A DNA stretch of 17,242 nt, from positions 39,536 through 56,777 of the forward strand of contig ML210308.1 of the NCBI GenBank assembly GCA_004369085.1, written 5' to 3'. This DNA comes from Coprinopsis marcescibilis (lineage: Eukaryota > Basidiomycota > Agaricomycetes > Agaricales > Psathyrellaceae). Below, one piece after another: positions 9,192 to 17,242 of this stretch; within the stretch, counting starts at the first letter, position 1; each line of letters begins with the position of its first letter. Both the position numbers and the translations under genes were made by a program. Below the pieces are notes generated by a model. That model was not told the origin of the DNA, did no database searches, and was given only the letters and a program-made list of their open reading frames with translations.

Positions 9192-11300
9192 TCAAATAGT
9201 GACAAACTTGGAGTGACAGCCGAGGTCGCCGTTGACAATCTTCGCGATGTTGGAGTAGCCAATGGGGGGTGTAGTGCCGTCAGGAACCTTGTGGTTGACG
9301 ACGTCCATATGGCATTGAATGCAAGCATGGAAGATGGAAGGGTCGATGCGCTGTGTGATGTAGTGGTCGTAGGTCGAGATGAGTTGTACTGACCATAGTT
9401 CAGAGTCCCAGACCGTGCATGTCAAGAACCAGTTGAGGATAGGACCTCGGGAAGCGATGGAGGGTTTACGTGAGATCACAGGGGAACGTATAACGTCCTC
9501 ATGCCTCGAGTAATGACGATGGGGCATTGGATCGATGTGATAGGAGTGTAGAAAGTCTGGAGTAGGTTGGGTGAGTGTGTCTTCGCTTTCCAGGCATTCT
9601 ATATATCCAAACTCAATTTGCTCATCCTCTTTCAGCTCTGCAGATCCCTTACCAAGTTCTGAGATCTTGGTGAGTTCCAAAGCGTCAAGATAGTCTTGAA
9701 GTGCCCTGAGCTCGGCTAATTTCTCGTAGGGGAGCCAGGCCTTATCTCCGGATTTCCATAGAATATGGAACCAGGCTTCGCTTTTAGCGCCCTTATGTCT
9801 GATTATCTTATCGATGGCGTATTCATTTTCGAATTCATCATCTTCATATTCCCAAATTTGGCTGTCTACACGGCCGGGGAATAACCGGTCATCATTAGGT
9901 ACGTGGATTTGCAATTTTGCGGCATGGAAGAGATCACTAATCCCTGTTTGCTTCATCCTATTAAGTAGGTCGACCTTGTAGGTATTATTTCCAAAGTCTC
10001 GGACAATCTTGTAAGGTCCTATGAACTTAGGGAGAAATTTACGAGCTAATCCCTTTGGAAAGCTCATGTTCTCTGTAGTGATGTATACCAGGTCTCCCAT
10101 AGCAGATGGAGAAATAATTCTTTTTCTATTCGCATTTTTGGTCTGTTTAACCCTGGCTGCGATGATGCTGTCATGGGCTGACATAACAGCACCTTTGATC
10201 TTCTGTGCAAAGGTACATACCCCCGAATACTCACCCTTCAAGGGTCAGTCCCAAATGGAGCTCCGAGGCATCCTGTCTGAGTTCAAGAAGAATGGGGCAT
10301 ATCCTGTCGTCTCGGATCGCGCCAAGCTTATTGCAAACTCAATTTCCGGTAACTTAGACATCCAATCTTTCTGCTTTGGGTGCATGCATTGACGTAACAT
10401 TTGCGTTACAGTGCAATTAGCATGCTCAGTTATACCATCCGCTTCTGTATAATAGGTGCTTGACATGTGCAGCTTCGTACCAATGAGGCTGTGCAAGTGC
10501 TCCCAAAAGGTAGCTGTAAACCACTTGTCTCGGTCACTAACAATGGACGTAGGTAATCCATGGTGTTTATACACCTCACTAAATACCAGTTTGGCAATGT
10601 CACGAGATGTATAATCATCTCTTGATGGTACTAGGTGTACCATCCCTGGAAATCGGTCTATTATGACCCCAATGGTATTGAAAACCGCATCGCGGTTCTT
10701 AGACTCAGGTAATGGACCGACAAAATCGATTCCAATCGATTCCCAAGGTCTCTTGGGTACCTGAAGTGGGTGGAGAAGCCCATAGGGCTTATGGTTGTTT
10801 GGCTTGCTTCGCTTGCAAGTCATACAGGACTCACAGTATTTGTTTGTGTCCTGTGAGATTTCTTTCCACCAAACATGATCACAAAGGTAATCAAGCGTCT
10901 TTCTGGTGCCTAGATGCGCCAGCAAGGTATGTGCTCCAGCTATTATAAGCTGACGCACATTTCTTCCCTTGTGCATACATGTGGGAATAGCCAAGACCTT
11001 TTGGCCATCTTCATGTTTCATGTACATAAGGCTGTTGGTATATTCAAAATTCTTATAGTGCTTTGGATTCTGCACTATCGACTTGAAGAATGGCAAGTGT
11101 GTATACTTGTCCTTGACCAATTGGGGTATATCCATTCCAAAAGGTAAGTCTCCAGTTGCTCTCAGGGATACTGATTTAGAAATATTAGACTCTGCGGAAC
11201 TTGCGCCTTCCAGCACTTGTTGTGTTTGTGCAGGAATTTTGATGGTGAGTCTCTCCATTTGATCTCTCAGAGCATTTTCTCCATTCCCACCCTCCTTCAT
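9192..11300 (-). pseudogene. int: Element A integrase with chromodomain, one internal stop
   Basis: The zinc-binding HHCC part is AHTLLAHLGTRKTLDYL followed by CESCMTC. The catalytic core shows DFVGPLP, VSDRD and an Asp/Glu-bearing TEADGITEHANCTV, so the DDE triad looks present. A TGA at 10247-10245 interrupts the frame after the core, and the same frame continues at once (PLKGEYSGV). The C-terminal part has the GPY/F module (KFIGPYKIVRDFGNNTYKVDL region near 10010), then a chromodomain (YAIDKIIRHKG..WFHILWKSGDKAWLPYEKL, about 9700-9810), which in chromoviruses directs insertion towards marked chromatin. Next comes an uncommon tail containing VVNHKVPDGTTPPIGYSNIA, to a TGA at 9194-9192. It is the longest nearly intact piece of the nest. 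Confidence 0.9.
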
Positions 11301-11469
11301 TGTCCAGGCCCCAGAAGAACGAGATTACGAGTAGTTGCCATTTGTGCAGCCCACTCTTGGGTTGTTTCAGGTTGTCCCATATCCGCTGGAGGTACGATGG
11401 TCTGTTTGTGGCATGGGACCTTTGGGTGCTTAGCTGTGCTAAGGAATCAACCTTGTCAGGGTCCATCTT

Positions 11470-12664
11470 AATGCCATTGTCATTGATAACTTGTCCCGGA
11501 ACCTTCAGTTTGGGACTGAGTATGTGTATCTTTCGCTTACTGAGAAGAACTGCTTGCACTTGAGCACATCTATCACCAGTTTAAAATGTTTAATGTGATC
11601 TTCGAGGGTTTATGAATAGATGATGATGTCATCTAGATACACCTCGACAAATACACCTATCCATGGTGAGAATAAGTCTGTCATGATGGTTTGAAATGTT
11701 GTGACTGCATTGCAGTTGCCTTGTTGCATTACCTCACTGGGCAAAGCACCATCCGAGTCATCATGGCTGAACTAGGTACGTCAGGTGGCTCGATGTGAAT
11801 TTGCTCATATGCAGCCTGACCATCAATGCTAGTTTGATATTTTGCTCATGCTACACGTTTCAAGATTACATCCATGTCCAGGAGTGGACAGGCCATCTTC
11901 TTAGTGTTAGCATTGTGCTCTTGCAAGTCTACAACTGTGCGGAGCCTTGGAGGTTCACCTCCTTTGCCTGGTTTCATTATATATAGCATAGGAACGGCAT
12001 TACATGTCATAACAGGTATGCAGCGTCCTGGTTTAATGTATGCATTCCTTTTTGCAATCCATTGAGGCTTCAGGGGGTCGGGGAATCGCACCCTCCATAC
12101 TGAGCATCTTTTTTCCGGTTCAATCAAAGGGATGCGATGATTAATCTTCCTGAGAGGTGGTAGGGGTGTATCTAGCGCCGATTTACACACCTGCAATGCA
12201 TAAGCCTTTAGTTCTCTGCATGCTTGTTCGATTTTATTGATATGAGGTTCCAGACTGCGAACAAACAATTTATTCACAGCCTTTCCCTCCATGGGCTGGG
12301 ATTCGTTCGACCCCACAACCACATGGAATGGGTTAAGTCCTACCAGGATTTGATGTTGAAACAGGAAAGGTATGCCCAGAATTAAATCATAGTTGCTGAG
12401 ATTGATGATGTCAAAATGCCTCTTCTCATCAATCTCTTGATATTTGAATCTGGGCTTCACACCATATTTCACCTTTGTGCGAGACCCCTGGACTGCTAGG
12501 TGCACATCTATAGGTCTTTCAAGCTTGACTTTTCGAAGATTGAGTTGTTCTGCTAGTGTAGCAGACATGAAATCACCTAACAAACCTGAATCAATTAGAG
12601 CTCGTGCTGAGTGACCTTCAATCTTTACTTGCACTACCACAGGTCAAGGTATGTTTCTGGGTGC
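11470..12664 (-). pseudogene. pol: Element A protease and reverse transcriptase, RNase H missing
   Basis: The frame VVVQVKIEGHSARALIDSG holds the retropepsin active site (ALIDSG, about 12590), then LILGIPFLFQHQ. The RT N-terminus follows: NAVPMLYIMKPGKGGEPPRL and RTVVDLQEHNANTKK, to a stop at 11848-11846. RT then continues in broken form with AKYQTSIDGQAAYEQI, MQQGNCNAVTTFQTIMTDLF and the catalytic VYLDDIIIYS (YLDD codons 11639-11628), then a TAA, a frame change and KLKVPGQVINDNGIKMDPDK near 11480. That last motif normally leads into the tether and RNase H. Here the sequence jumps within about 150 bp to pre-integrase sequence, so the RNase H domain is deleted. A TGA also sits upstream of the protease where a sense codon is expected. 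Confidence 0.85.
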
Positions 12665-12717
12665 TTCTTTTTGCTTGGAAGCATTCCTCTGGACTTATCT
12701 GTTCTGTACATGAAAAA

Positions 12718-14719
12718 TCAGTCAGAGGCAAATGTAGCAATTGAATTCGGTTGATCACCCAGATAGGGCACTCCAGACCGAAGTAGGATGTTTATCTTCT
12801 CACTTAATGGGTCTCCAAGTTGAATCGAGTCCTGCTTAGCCTGTAGTATGGGATCTATATGCTGAATGCGATCTGAATTGAACACATGTTCATTTGGATC
12901 CAATTTCCAGTCATATACAATTATTATGGGACTATTCGCATGGTCTGACATGAGGCTATCCTCACTGTCAGTACTGTATTTTTTATCAGGGTTTAAAGCT
13001 ATTGGAACAGGGAATAGGCACCAATATTCATCACTATCAGAGAAATCATCAGTGATATCCATAGCTGATAGTTGCATGGTGCCTATACTGACCTCATTGT
13101 CAGTCAAGTCCTTCCTTTCTTCATCAGTATCAGTCTGTCCTGAATTTCTAGATCTTCCAGACAAAACCTCAACATTGTTTGATGAAATTCCAGATGGTCC
13201 ACAGCCCTTGGAATTAATGGAATTGTTTTTAGGACATCTTGATGCAAAATGTCCAGTTTCCTTGCAGAGATAGCACTTGCCTTCCTTTTTGAGCTGTGCC
13301 TTCTCCTGCTTGGAGAGTTTCTTCTTATTTTTCTGTCCTTTTGCTCAAAGTCATACTTGTACTTTGTCTGGTTTGAAGAGAAACCAGGTGAGTTGTTGGT
13401 TTTCTTTCAGAAACTCTGGCAGTCATTGCATCAAGTCTCTTTGTGCTTGTGTGGCTTGGTATTCTCTTGGTGCTCCCCTTTTGGTACTTTGAGTTAGCCT
13501 TGTGGGTACTGTTACCCTTGGCTTGGTTGCAACAGTGAGCTTGGCTTTTAGCTTGTTGCACCATCTCAATCTTCATTGCCCACTTGATGAGTTTCCTCAT
13601 CTTGGTGATCTCAGGGTCCAAACCCTTCAACCACAAGTCTCCTTCAATGTCCACATCATGTTACGAACATTTATGCTTACCACAATATGATTATGATATA
13701 TACCTCATGTATACCTTACATTTTTCATTTCGATCTTTGTCTTACTCATCTTTACTGTGCATGACTTCATAGTTAGTAAGACTCATTAAAACCACACCTA
13801 AACCTCAACGAAACCTACATACATGCATGAGGCTTACGCCTCACCATAACCACATGTATTTTAGTATATAAACCTATGTAGTTTAGTTGATAGTTTCTCA
13901 TTTCGTTCTTAAGTGTTACAACTATACATACCTTCAAAATCCAATACCTTTCAGTGCAAAACCAATCCAATTGTCTATTCAAGAAGGACTAGTGTTAGTT
14001 CATACTCAAGAGTAGAATTCCCAACGTAGTTCAGATAAGACCATCGACCATCACAAGTCGCTGGAACAGTATTGAAGGACGACATGAAGTATCATTCCGT
14101 TTTAGTCCTTAACACATCAAGACCTCGCCAGAATTTTTGGACTTTCTCATACTTATCCATGAGTCCAATTGTGTCAAACATTTCATGCAACTTGGCTGCA
14201 TATTCTTTTACTGAGCAAGAACCTTGAACAAAGGCCTCAAGCCAATCACTTTAAACTTGATGGAAATCAGGTGGGAAAACCTGGATATAGAGAAGTTTGA
14301 AGAATTTCTTCAAACTCATCTTGCACTGCCTATGTGCAATCCATAGTGTGCCACTTGAATGCATTACCTTTCAGGAACAAAGAAATAGTAATAATAATGC
14401 AATCTTTTTGCAACTGAGCATCTTCAACATAATTTGCAACCATATTCATGAATCTCTGAAATTCATGAAGGTCTTGTTTTCCTATGTAGGCGTCAGTCTT
14501 AGGTTCATCCAGCTTGGCCTTGCTTTCACTTGAACTGTTTGATTCAGAGTCAGAGTCAGAACTCATCTCAGATCTGGAGTCATTCTATTTCTTGTCCATA
14601 TCCAAGCTTGTGTCACTAGACTCAGGGTCTGATGAATTGGAACTGGGAGGAGAGGATTTCTTCCCCTTCCTTTCTTTGCCCTTTTTACCCTTTCCAAGAT
14701 AAGATAACAAACTGGACAT
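12718..14719 (-). pseudogene. gag: Element A gag with CCHC zinc knuckle, interrupted by a solo LTR
   Basis: From ATG 14719 the frame reads a Lys-rich then Ser/Asp-rich leader. The capsid-like region follows (LHEFQRFMNMVANYVED, SLFLKGNAFKWHTM), then SVKEYAAKLHEMFDTIG and EKVQKFWRGL up to 14115. The LTR at 13659-14114 interrupts it, and it resumes as DVDIEGDLWLKGLDPEITKM from 13658. A perfect CX2CX4HX4C knuckle (CYLCKETGHFASRC) lies at 13275-13234, followed by an acidic Ser/Asp-rich linker to a TGA at 12720-12718. There are in-frame stops (e.g. near 14580 and near 14250) and a frame change after 13325. Gag would package the element RNA. Gag identity is firm from the knuckle, order and motif pattern. 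Confidence 0.8.
13659..14114 (+). mobile_element. Solo LTR inserted in element A gag, perfect 5-bp target duplication
   Basis: 456 bp beginning TGTTACG and ending CCTTAACA (TG..CA). It is flanked by catca at 13654-13658 and catca at 14115-14119. It is homologous over most of its length, in reverse orientation, to 16551-16978 (for example taagactcattaaaaccaca is identical in both). It carries a TATA box (gtatataaacc) near 13863-13873 and, just upstream, a TGAGGC..GCCTCA hairpin. Excision together with one target copy rejoins the host gag frame without loss (WRGL then DVDIEG). A single LTR with target duplication implies insertion of a full element followed by LTR-LTR recombination. Confidence 0.92.
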
Positions 14720-14811
14720 GTGCCTATTCTGTGGATGGCAAAGTTGAGACTTAGATAGACTCATAATTCTCGTTGAGCACTTCTGTGTACCACCTAGACT
14801 GAGTCTAAAAC

Positions 14812-14820
14812 TGTTAAGGA
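14812..14820 (-). other. LTR-end footprint at the element B / element A junction
   Basis: The plus strand tgttaagga matches the terminal bases of the LTR family found at 16551-16978 and 13659-14114 (minus reading cttaaca ending). It sits where the protease-to-RT linker of element B (EELQEVWLNA) stops and the leader of element A begins. It may be the last nine bases of a deleted 5' LTR of element A. A 9-bp match can be chance. Confidence 0.3.
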
Positions 14821-14829
14821 TTATAGTGG

Positions 14830-15260
14830 CATTGAGCCAGACCTCTTGAAGTTCTTCTGTGTTTTCTCCTTTCATAAATGCAATAAGGAAACTGTTGTCT
14901 TCCTCTTCCATTGTTGGGGAAATGGGATTTCTCCATTTGACTGTCCCTGGAGCCCAGTTGATGTTGGGATTTTCTTTTTGTAGCCAAGGGGTTCTGAAGA
15001 TGAAGTCCTATTTTCCAAGACTGGCAACGTACATAGTGTATTTTTGGATTTGTCCATTGATGCTGAATTCAAGCTCCACTGTGGTTGTAATTGATCCAGT
15101 CTTGTTCAGAGTTCCATCAACATTTCAGACAATTATTGGTTTTTCAAGTTGTTTTTCAGGGATTTTGTATTTCTGCACTATTTGTTTGTCTGCAAATAGG
15201 TCATCTGCTCCAGAGTCAATAAGTGTTTTTGTGTTGATGCTTTTTTCAGGAATCTGTATT
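14830..15260 (-). pseudogene. Element B aspartic protease, two in-frame stops, truncated before RT
   Basis: The minus frame reads TLIDSGADDLFADKQIVQKY, with the retropepsin D-S-G-A at about 15218-15205. It then runs through a TGA (after KPIIV) and a TAG (after YVASLGK, near 15009), to FRTPWLQKENPNINW, the conserved motif that closes Ty3/gypsy protease domains. Next come GTVKWR and an acidic linker ending EELQEVWLNA, where RT should follow. RT, RNase H and integrase of this element are absent; element A sequence starts instead. Confidence 0.75.
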
Positions 15261-15351
15261 GGGAGTACGATTGATCAGTTGTGTGTGGATTTGATCATCG
15301 CTGTTCCCAATAATAGTTCAGGGATGATCTCCATCAACCTTGAGACGTCCC

Positions 15352-16501
15352 CTATGAAAAATCCATGTTTTCACTTCCTGTGTCTGCAACTTGTATACTC
15401 TTATCTTTGTTTGGGCAGTTCCATCTGACATATCCCTTTTTACGGCAAATGCCGCAGACTGCTTCAGGACAGTATGTCACAGTTTGTGTTTGGGTTTGGA
15501 TAACATTGATTTCCATGGCATTTGGATCTTGAGCTTTTTGTTTTGGTGTGAAGGAGATTGTTGTTGGGGTTTGGATGAGGAAGTGAAGGTGTTGTATTGG
15601 GTTCCTTTCCTTGATCTTTTCAGTATTCTCAATCAATAGCTAAGGCCCATTCCTCAAACTCTTTTTGATCTGCAGGTCTTGGCCATGTGTTTTTGACCTT
15701 GGTACACAATAGCAAGTTCATCCCTTCTTTGTATTTGTAGAAGAGAATTTCTTTGTCAAATCTGCTTAGTACAGCAAATTCTTTGAATTTTGTTGTGTAC
15801 TCTTCACATGTGTCATTCCCCATCTGGAGTTTGTGGATACCATCTTGAGCTATTTCCTTTTGGTCATAAAGACTGAAGTGGTCAAGGAATTGTTTTTAAA
15901 AGTCTTCCCAATTTTCGCAAACTCCTTTTGTGGGTTCTGGACCTCATGTTTTGGGGCCAGCTCTTTCCCAAGTTGTTTTTGTTGTTTCAATGTCAAAACG
16001 TTCCTGGTATTTGGAATTTACCCAGTTTTTCCCAGTTAATTCTCTTCCTTTTTCATCTTTGGTTCCCACCATGGAGAGAGTGAACATGATTTGATTTGTC
16101 CAGTCATGTTCTCTTTTGTAATGCCAGTATGTTCGGCATGCGGTTAGGAAGGGGATGGCATCTTTTGGTTGTCTGTCATATTTTCCCGGTTTGTCAACTT
16201 CCACTCTTGGTTTTGTGTCTTCCCATGTCTTCTTTTCTTTTTGCATTTCAATGTATTCTTTGGTGGCTGCTCCTATGTTTGTTAAGCCTTTATCTGTTTC
16301 TTTGAGCTGATCTACTGTTGGGGCAAGGGCATGTGCTATTACAGCTCCTAGCATAATTGTTACTATTCCCAGAGTTGCTTCCAGTATTTTTGAAGAAGCC
16401 CATGTGGCTAATGTGTTTATATTGCTAGTTCCATATGCATGTATTCCTTCAAAGAGCTTTTGGAATATTTATAGCATTGGCTTGCTTGCTGGTGTTGCCA
16501 T
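15352..16501 (-). pseudogene. gag: Element B gag with damaged zinc knuckle
   Basis: It starts at ATG 16501-16499, 50 nt inside the LTR end (MATPASKPML). A TAA follows at 16471-16469, then the same frame continues past MLGAVIAHALAPTVDQL (16354) to ERAGPKT and further stops. The capsid-like motif EEYTTKFKEFAVLSRFDKE (about 15800-15740) and WPRPADQKEFEEWALAID are typical of this gag class. After a frame change the C-terminal part carries CGICRKKGYVRWNC at 15456-15415: a CX2CX4HX4C knuckle in which the His is Tyr (codon 15432-15430, TAT). It would have bound element RNA. Not functional as it stands. Confidence 0.75.
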
Positions 16502-16550
16502 TGCTACTGGTTGTTACAGTAGGGCTTGTTTGTTTGAGACTTTGTTCTTC

Positions 16551-16978
16551 TGTTAAGGACTAAAATGGAATGATACTTCACGTTGTCCTTTAATACTATT
16601 CCAGCAACTTTTACAGTCAATGATCCTATTTGTGACTACTTTGAGAGTTCTACTTGTAAGTACAAACTAACACTAGACTTATTGAATGGACAATTGGATT
16701 GGATTTGTACTAGAAGGGTATTGGATTGGAGGTATATATGATTTATAACACTTAAAAATGAAGTAAAGAACTACTGACTAATTACATAGGTTTATATACT
16801 AAAAGACATGTGTTTATGGTGAGGCATAGGCCTCATGTATGTATGCAAGTATCAGTGAGGTTCAGGTGTGGTTTTAATGAGTCTTACTAACTAGGAGGTC
16901 ATGTGTAGTAAAGATGAATAAGACTAAAATAGAAATGTAAAATTTAAGGTATACATGAGGTATATACAGTAGCCAACA
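16551..16978 (-). mobile_element. 5' LTR of element B (same family as the solo LTR, opposite orientation)
   Basis: Read on the minus strand it runs from TGTTGGC (16978) to CCTTAACA (16551), and gag begins 50 nt after it, so this is the 5' LTR of element B. Homology to 13659-14114 is continuous from the 3' end to about 16967. The first dozen bases do not align apart from TGTT, and about 27 nt present in the solo LTR are missing. The true 5' edge may therefore be replaced by the adjoining inverted-repeat segment. It shares the TATA box and the TGAGGC..GCCTCA hairpin with the solo copy. No target duplication was seen at this end (16979-16983 aaacc). Confidence 0.85.
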
Positions 16979-17173
16979 AAACCCTTCAAGTGTTTTGCAC
17001 TGTCACACTTGGCACCTTATAGCATGAGAAATAAAACATTTAAAATTTTGAAAATATTGTGCAAGCTAGACAATCATATGATCTACCATCATGCCAAATT
17101 TGATGGGGATCAAATTAATATTGATGGTGCTATAAATGCTACAAAACTGTAAGTCATTTGAAGGGTTTTGTTG
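16974..17173. mobile_element. MITE-like 200-bp segment with 16-bp perfect terminal inverted repeats
   Basis: caacaaaacccttcaa at 16974-16989 is the exact reverse complement of 17158-17173. The next three inner bases match at two positions. The interior is AT-rich, has no ORF and contains several partially inverted short blocks (catcatgccaaatttgatggg). Size and structure fit a miniature inverted-repeat element. Its left arm overlaps the first bases of the element B LTR. No target-site duplication is evident on direct inspection. Confidence 0.5.
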
Positions 17174-17242
17174 CACTTGCTTTTTTTGAGCAATTTCAGC
17201 AAAGTCATGTGACTATGTTTATAGAAACCAAATATAACCAAA

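Larger units (their letters stand above)
8961..14820 (-). mobile_element. Degenerate Ty3/gypsy chromovirus (element A)
   Basis: Read on the minus strand the order is gag, CCHC knuckle, acidic linker, aspartic protease, reverse transcriptase, (RNase H absent), integrase, chromodomain, C-terminal extension. This is the Ty3/gypsy chromovirus order found in fungi. Several stops and frameshifts make it non-functional. Flanking LTRs of its own are not identified; the only trace may be a cttaaca-type LTR end at 14812-14820. The gag is interrupted by a solo LTR of another family. It lies directly downstream of the protease of element B in the same orientation, so the two share a deletion or insertion junction near 14820. 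Confidence 0.85.

Noticed and set aside
14859..15428. Plus-strand 189-codon ORF
   Set aside because: It is antisense to the element B protease and gag end, which have clear motifs on the minus strand.
13659..16978. One retrotransposon bounded by the two LTRs
   Set aside because: The LTRs are in opposite orientation, and the left one has its own 5-bp target duplication inside the gag of element A, so they belong to different insertions.

Overview
The window looks like a mushroom-type basidiomycete (Agaricomycete) chromosome. Genes are dense in short introns (about 49-92 nt, GT..AG). The left third carries two host-type genes that read as basidiomycete families, and the right half is old, nested LTR-retrotransposon sequence with fungal Ty3/gypsy (chromovirus) features. 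All recognisable coding sequence is on the minus strand. Family calls come from protein motifs I recognise; no search was run.

Layout. (1) 155-2756, minus: a multi-exon amidohydrolase-family-3 (YtcJ-like) gene, cut by the left window edge, with two apparent 1-nt frameshifts and a Trp-to-TAG nonsense codon. (2) 2757-3585: its upstream region, then sequence with no gene I can see. (3) about 3590-4520: a minisatellite of about 14 copies of a 69-bp (23-codon) unit. (4) 4745-6024, minus: a 4- or 5-exon gene for a protein with an N-terminal helical region and a C-terminal ubiquitin-like domain of the type common in basidiomycetes. (5) 6025-6661: promoter region and possible LTR debris. (6) 6790-8398: a 1.6-kb segment bounded by perfect 16-bp inverted repeats with subterminal short motifs, probably a non-autonomous DNA transposon, lying inside an acidic ORF. 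(7) about 8961-14820, minus: a degenerate chromovirus (element A) with gag, CCHC knuckle, protease, reverse transcriptase, integrase, chromodomain and C-terminal extension. RNase H is missing. Its gag is split by a solo LTR (13659-14114) with a perfect 5-bp target duplication. (8) about 14830-16978, minus: the 5' half of a second Ty3/gypsy element (element B) with 5' LTR, gag, damaged zinc knuckle and protease. Its LTR is the same family as the solo LTR, in opposite orientation. (9) 16974-17173: a 200-bp segment with perfect 16-bp terminal inverted repeats next to that LTR.

The genes do not form a pathway. The region is a decaying transposon nest beside two host genes. I see no bacterial-type system, RNA gene or CRISPR array. 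The most unusual items are the 23-codon minisatellite, the inverted-repeat element that interrupts an ORF downstream of a chromovirus pol, and the solo LTR whose removal restores the gag reading frame exactly.
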